Positions 21,060-21,899 of a stretch of DNA of 21,899 nt are shown here, piece after piece. The first letter of the stretch is position 1, and each line of letters begins with the position of its first letter. Source of the stretch: Methanoregula sp. (GTDB taxonomy: Archaea; Halobacteriota; Methanomicrobia; Methanomicrobiales; Methanospirillaceae). The position numbers and the translations under genes were made by a program. Location of the stretch: assembly GCA_028705545.1 (NCBI GenBank), contig JAQWDG010000009.1, positions 1-21,899 on the forward strand, given 5' to 3'. Under the pieces are notes generated by a model. The model saw only the letters and a program-made list of their open reading frames with translations, was not told the DNA's origin and did not search any database.

Positions 21060-21725
21060 ATGTGCCACCAGTTCTCTCTTGCCTGGAGGGACCACGACCT
21101 CTGCACCCGCTTTGGCGTGCCGGTTCTTCCCGCCGGTCTTGTGCCGCATTTCTCGATCGCGCCGGGTGGCAGGGCGCTGGTGGTTCTGGGGAGCGGGCCG
21201 CGTGAGGCGTCCCTGATGCAGTGGGGCCTCGTGCCACGGCAGGCAGCGGACCCGTCCGAAGGGACACGGCCGTTCAATGCCCGGGCCGAGAGCCTCGCGG
21301 AAAAACCCATGTTTCGGGATCTGGTGCAGTCGCAGCGGTGCCTTGTGCCCGCAACCGGTTTTTTCGAATGGAAGGCCCCGAAACGATCGCCCTGGTACTT
21401 CCGGATGCGGGACGGTGCGCCGTTTGCGTTTGCCGGGCTGTACGATCAGTGGCACGGCCCGGCGGGAGAGACGCTTGCCACGTTTGCGATCCTGACAACA
21501 GCGCCAAACACGCTTGTTGCCGCCGTCCACAAGAGGATGCCGGTGATCCTTTCGCGGGAGGACGAGGCCCGCTGGCTCTTTGCAGGCTCCCTCTCCGAAG
21601 CGGACCGTCGCCGGATCTTCGCGCCGTTTCCCGCGGGGGGAATGGAAACGTACCCGGTCTCCGACCGGGCAAACGACCCGGCTGCCGATGACGAGCGGAC
21701 GATCCGCCCGGTGAGCCGGCTGTAA
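21060..21725 (+). CDS. SRAP-family protein (YedK/HMCES), abasic-site DNA-protein crosslinker
   Basis: A 221-residue SOS response-associated peptidase-like protein. The key residues line up: Cys2 directly after Met (MCHQFSL; the Met must be removed so that Cys2 can form the thiazolidine link to abasic DNA), Asn73 in FNARAES, Glu103 in GFFEW and His157 in AAVHKRMPVIL, matching the Cys2/Asn/Glu/His set of E. coli YedK at nearly the same spacing. It shields abasic sites in single-stranded DNA. Most members start MCGR; here it is MCHQ. ATG 21060 is chosen because Cys must be residue 2; a longer frame from 21030 would destroy this. No clear SD, so a leaderless or short-leader mRNA is possible. The promoter region is shared with the divergent membrane protein. 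Confidence 0.93.
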   Translation: MCHQFSLAWRDHDLCTRFGVPVLPAGLVPHFSIAPGGRALVVLGSGPREASLMQWGLVPRQAADPSEGTRPFNARAESLAEKPMFRDLVQSQRCLVPATGFFEWKAPKRSPWYFRMRDGAPFAFAGLYDQWHGPAGETLATFAILTTAPNTLVAAVHKRMPVILSREDEARWLFAGSLSEADRRRIFAPFPAGGMETYPVSDRANDPAADDERTIRPVSRL

Positions 21726-21753
21726 CGGGACGATACCTGCCGGCGCTAAAAGG

Positions 21754-21759
21754 TATATG
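21754..21759 (+). promoter_or_regulatory. TATA-like box for the alpha/beta hydrolase gene
   Basis: TATATG within AAAAGGTATATGTAG, centred about 31 bases before ATG 21787, implying a leader of only a few bases. Confidence 0.45.
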
Positions 21760-21786
21760 TAGCCGGAAAACACAAAACTTCGTTTC

Positions 21787-21899
21787 ATGACCCGGCCCCC
21801 GGTAAGGATTGTCCCGGACGGCGGCGTAACGCTGGCCTGTCGCGAGTACGGGGCGGGCGAGCCGCTCGTTTTGATCAACGGCTTAGCGTCCGCGATGGA
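21787..21899 (+). CDS. Alpha/beta hydrolase, N-terminal part (runs off the window)
   Basis: The frame from ATG 21787 reads MTRPPVRIVPDGGVTLACRE then YGAGEPLVLINGLASAMD and remains open to the edge. The pattern of a strand-turn start followed by GEPLVLI-NG in the oxyanion-hole position (the usual HG is NG here) is typical of alpha/beta hydrolases of the esterase/haloperoxidase type. The catalytic Ser, Asp and His are outside the window, so activity cannot be judged. A TATA-like box lies 31 bases upstream. Confidence 0.75.
   Translation, partial: MTRPPVRIVPDGGVTLACREYGAGEPLVLINGLASAM

Noticed and set aside
1..21899. tRNA, rRNA, CRISPR array, transposase or IS ends
   Set aside because: A visual scan found no TPsiC-type arm with a matching acceptor stem, no regularly spaced direct repeats and no transposase motif; the only dispersed repeats are short and non-coding.

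Overview
The window is archaeal, most likely from a methanogen of the Methanomicrobiales (Methanoregula-like). This rests on the gene content: class I HMG-CoA reductase, a group II thermosome, aIF1A, an archaeal Trm5-type methyltransferase, a receiver-PAS-PAS histidine kinase and membrane-anchored winged-helix proteins. Several genes also have TATA-like boxes about 23-31 bases before the start codon and no Shine-Dalgarno (SD) sequence, which suggests leaderless transcripts. The genus is an inference; no rRNA, tRNA or methanogenesis gene is present.

Layout. 1-4070 is mostly housekeeping: the 5' end of a DUF1015 gene (minus), a RimI-like acetyltransferase, a carboxymuconolactone decarboxylase-family protein lacking one of the two usual active-site cysteines, HMG-CoA reductase (minus) and a Trm5-like tRNA methyltransferase. 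4071-9279 is more AT-rich and accessory: a winged-helix protein with two membrane segments, a secreted C39-like cysteine peptidase, a secreted glycoprotein-like protein, and a membrane-anchored protein with a chagasin-like (I42) cysteine-peptidase-inhibitor domain. Long intergenic stretches on both sides share a dispersed repeat. 9280-9826 is a micro-operon of a small possible winged-helix protein, an 18-codon ORF joined to both neighbours by overlapping stop/start codons, and a 52-residue membrane protein.

9946-12291 (minus) is a large sensor kinase with an N-terminal receiver domain and two near-identical PAS domains; it has no ATG, GTG or TTG at its true N-terminus. 12696-15500 holds a small zinc ribbon, a 97-residue conserved-looking protein, the thermosome and, divergently, aIF1A. 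16088-20264 is a tightly coupled three-gene operon: an AdiA-type amino-acid decarboxylase, a GadC-like antiporter and a small membrane-anchored protein of unknown function. This looks like a decarboxylase/antiporter acid-resistance or proton-motive module. The window ends with a YczE/YitT-like membrane protein (minus), an SRAP (YedK/HMCES) protein and the start of an alpha/beta hydrolase.

The most notable systems are the decarboxylase-antiporter-accessory operon and the secreted papain-fold peptidase lying near a chagasin-like inhibitor. No CRISPR array, IS element, transposase, tRNA or rRNA was found.
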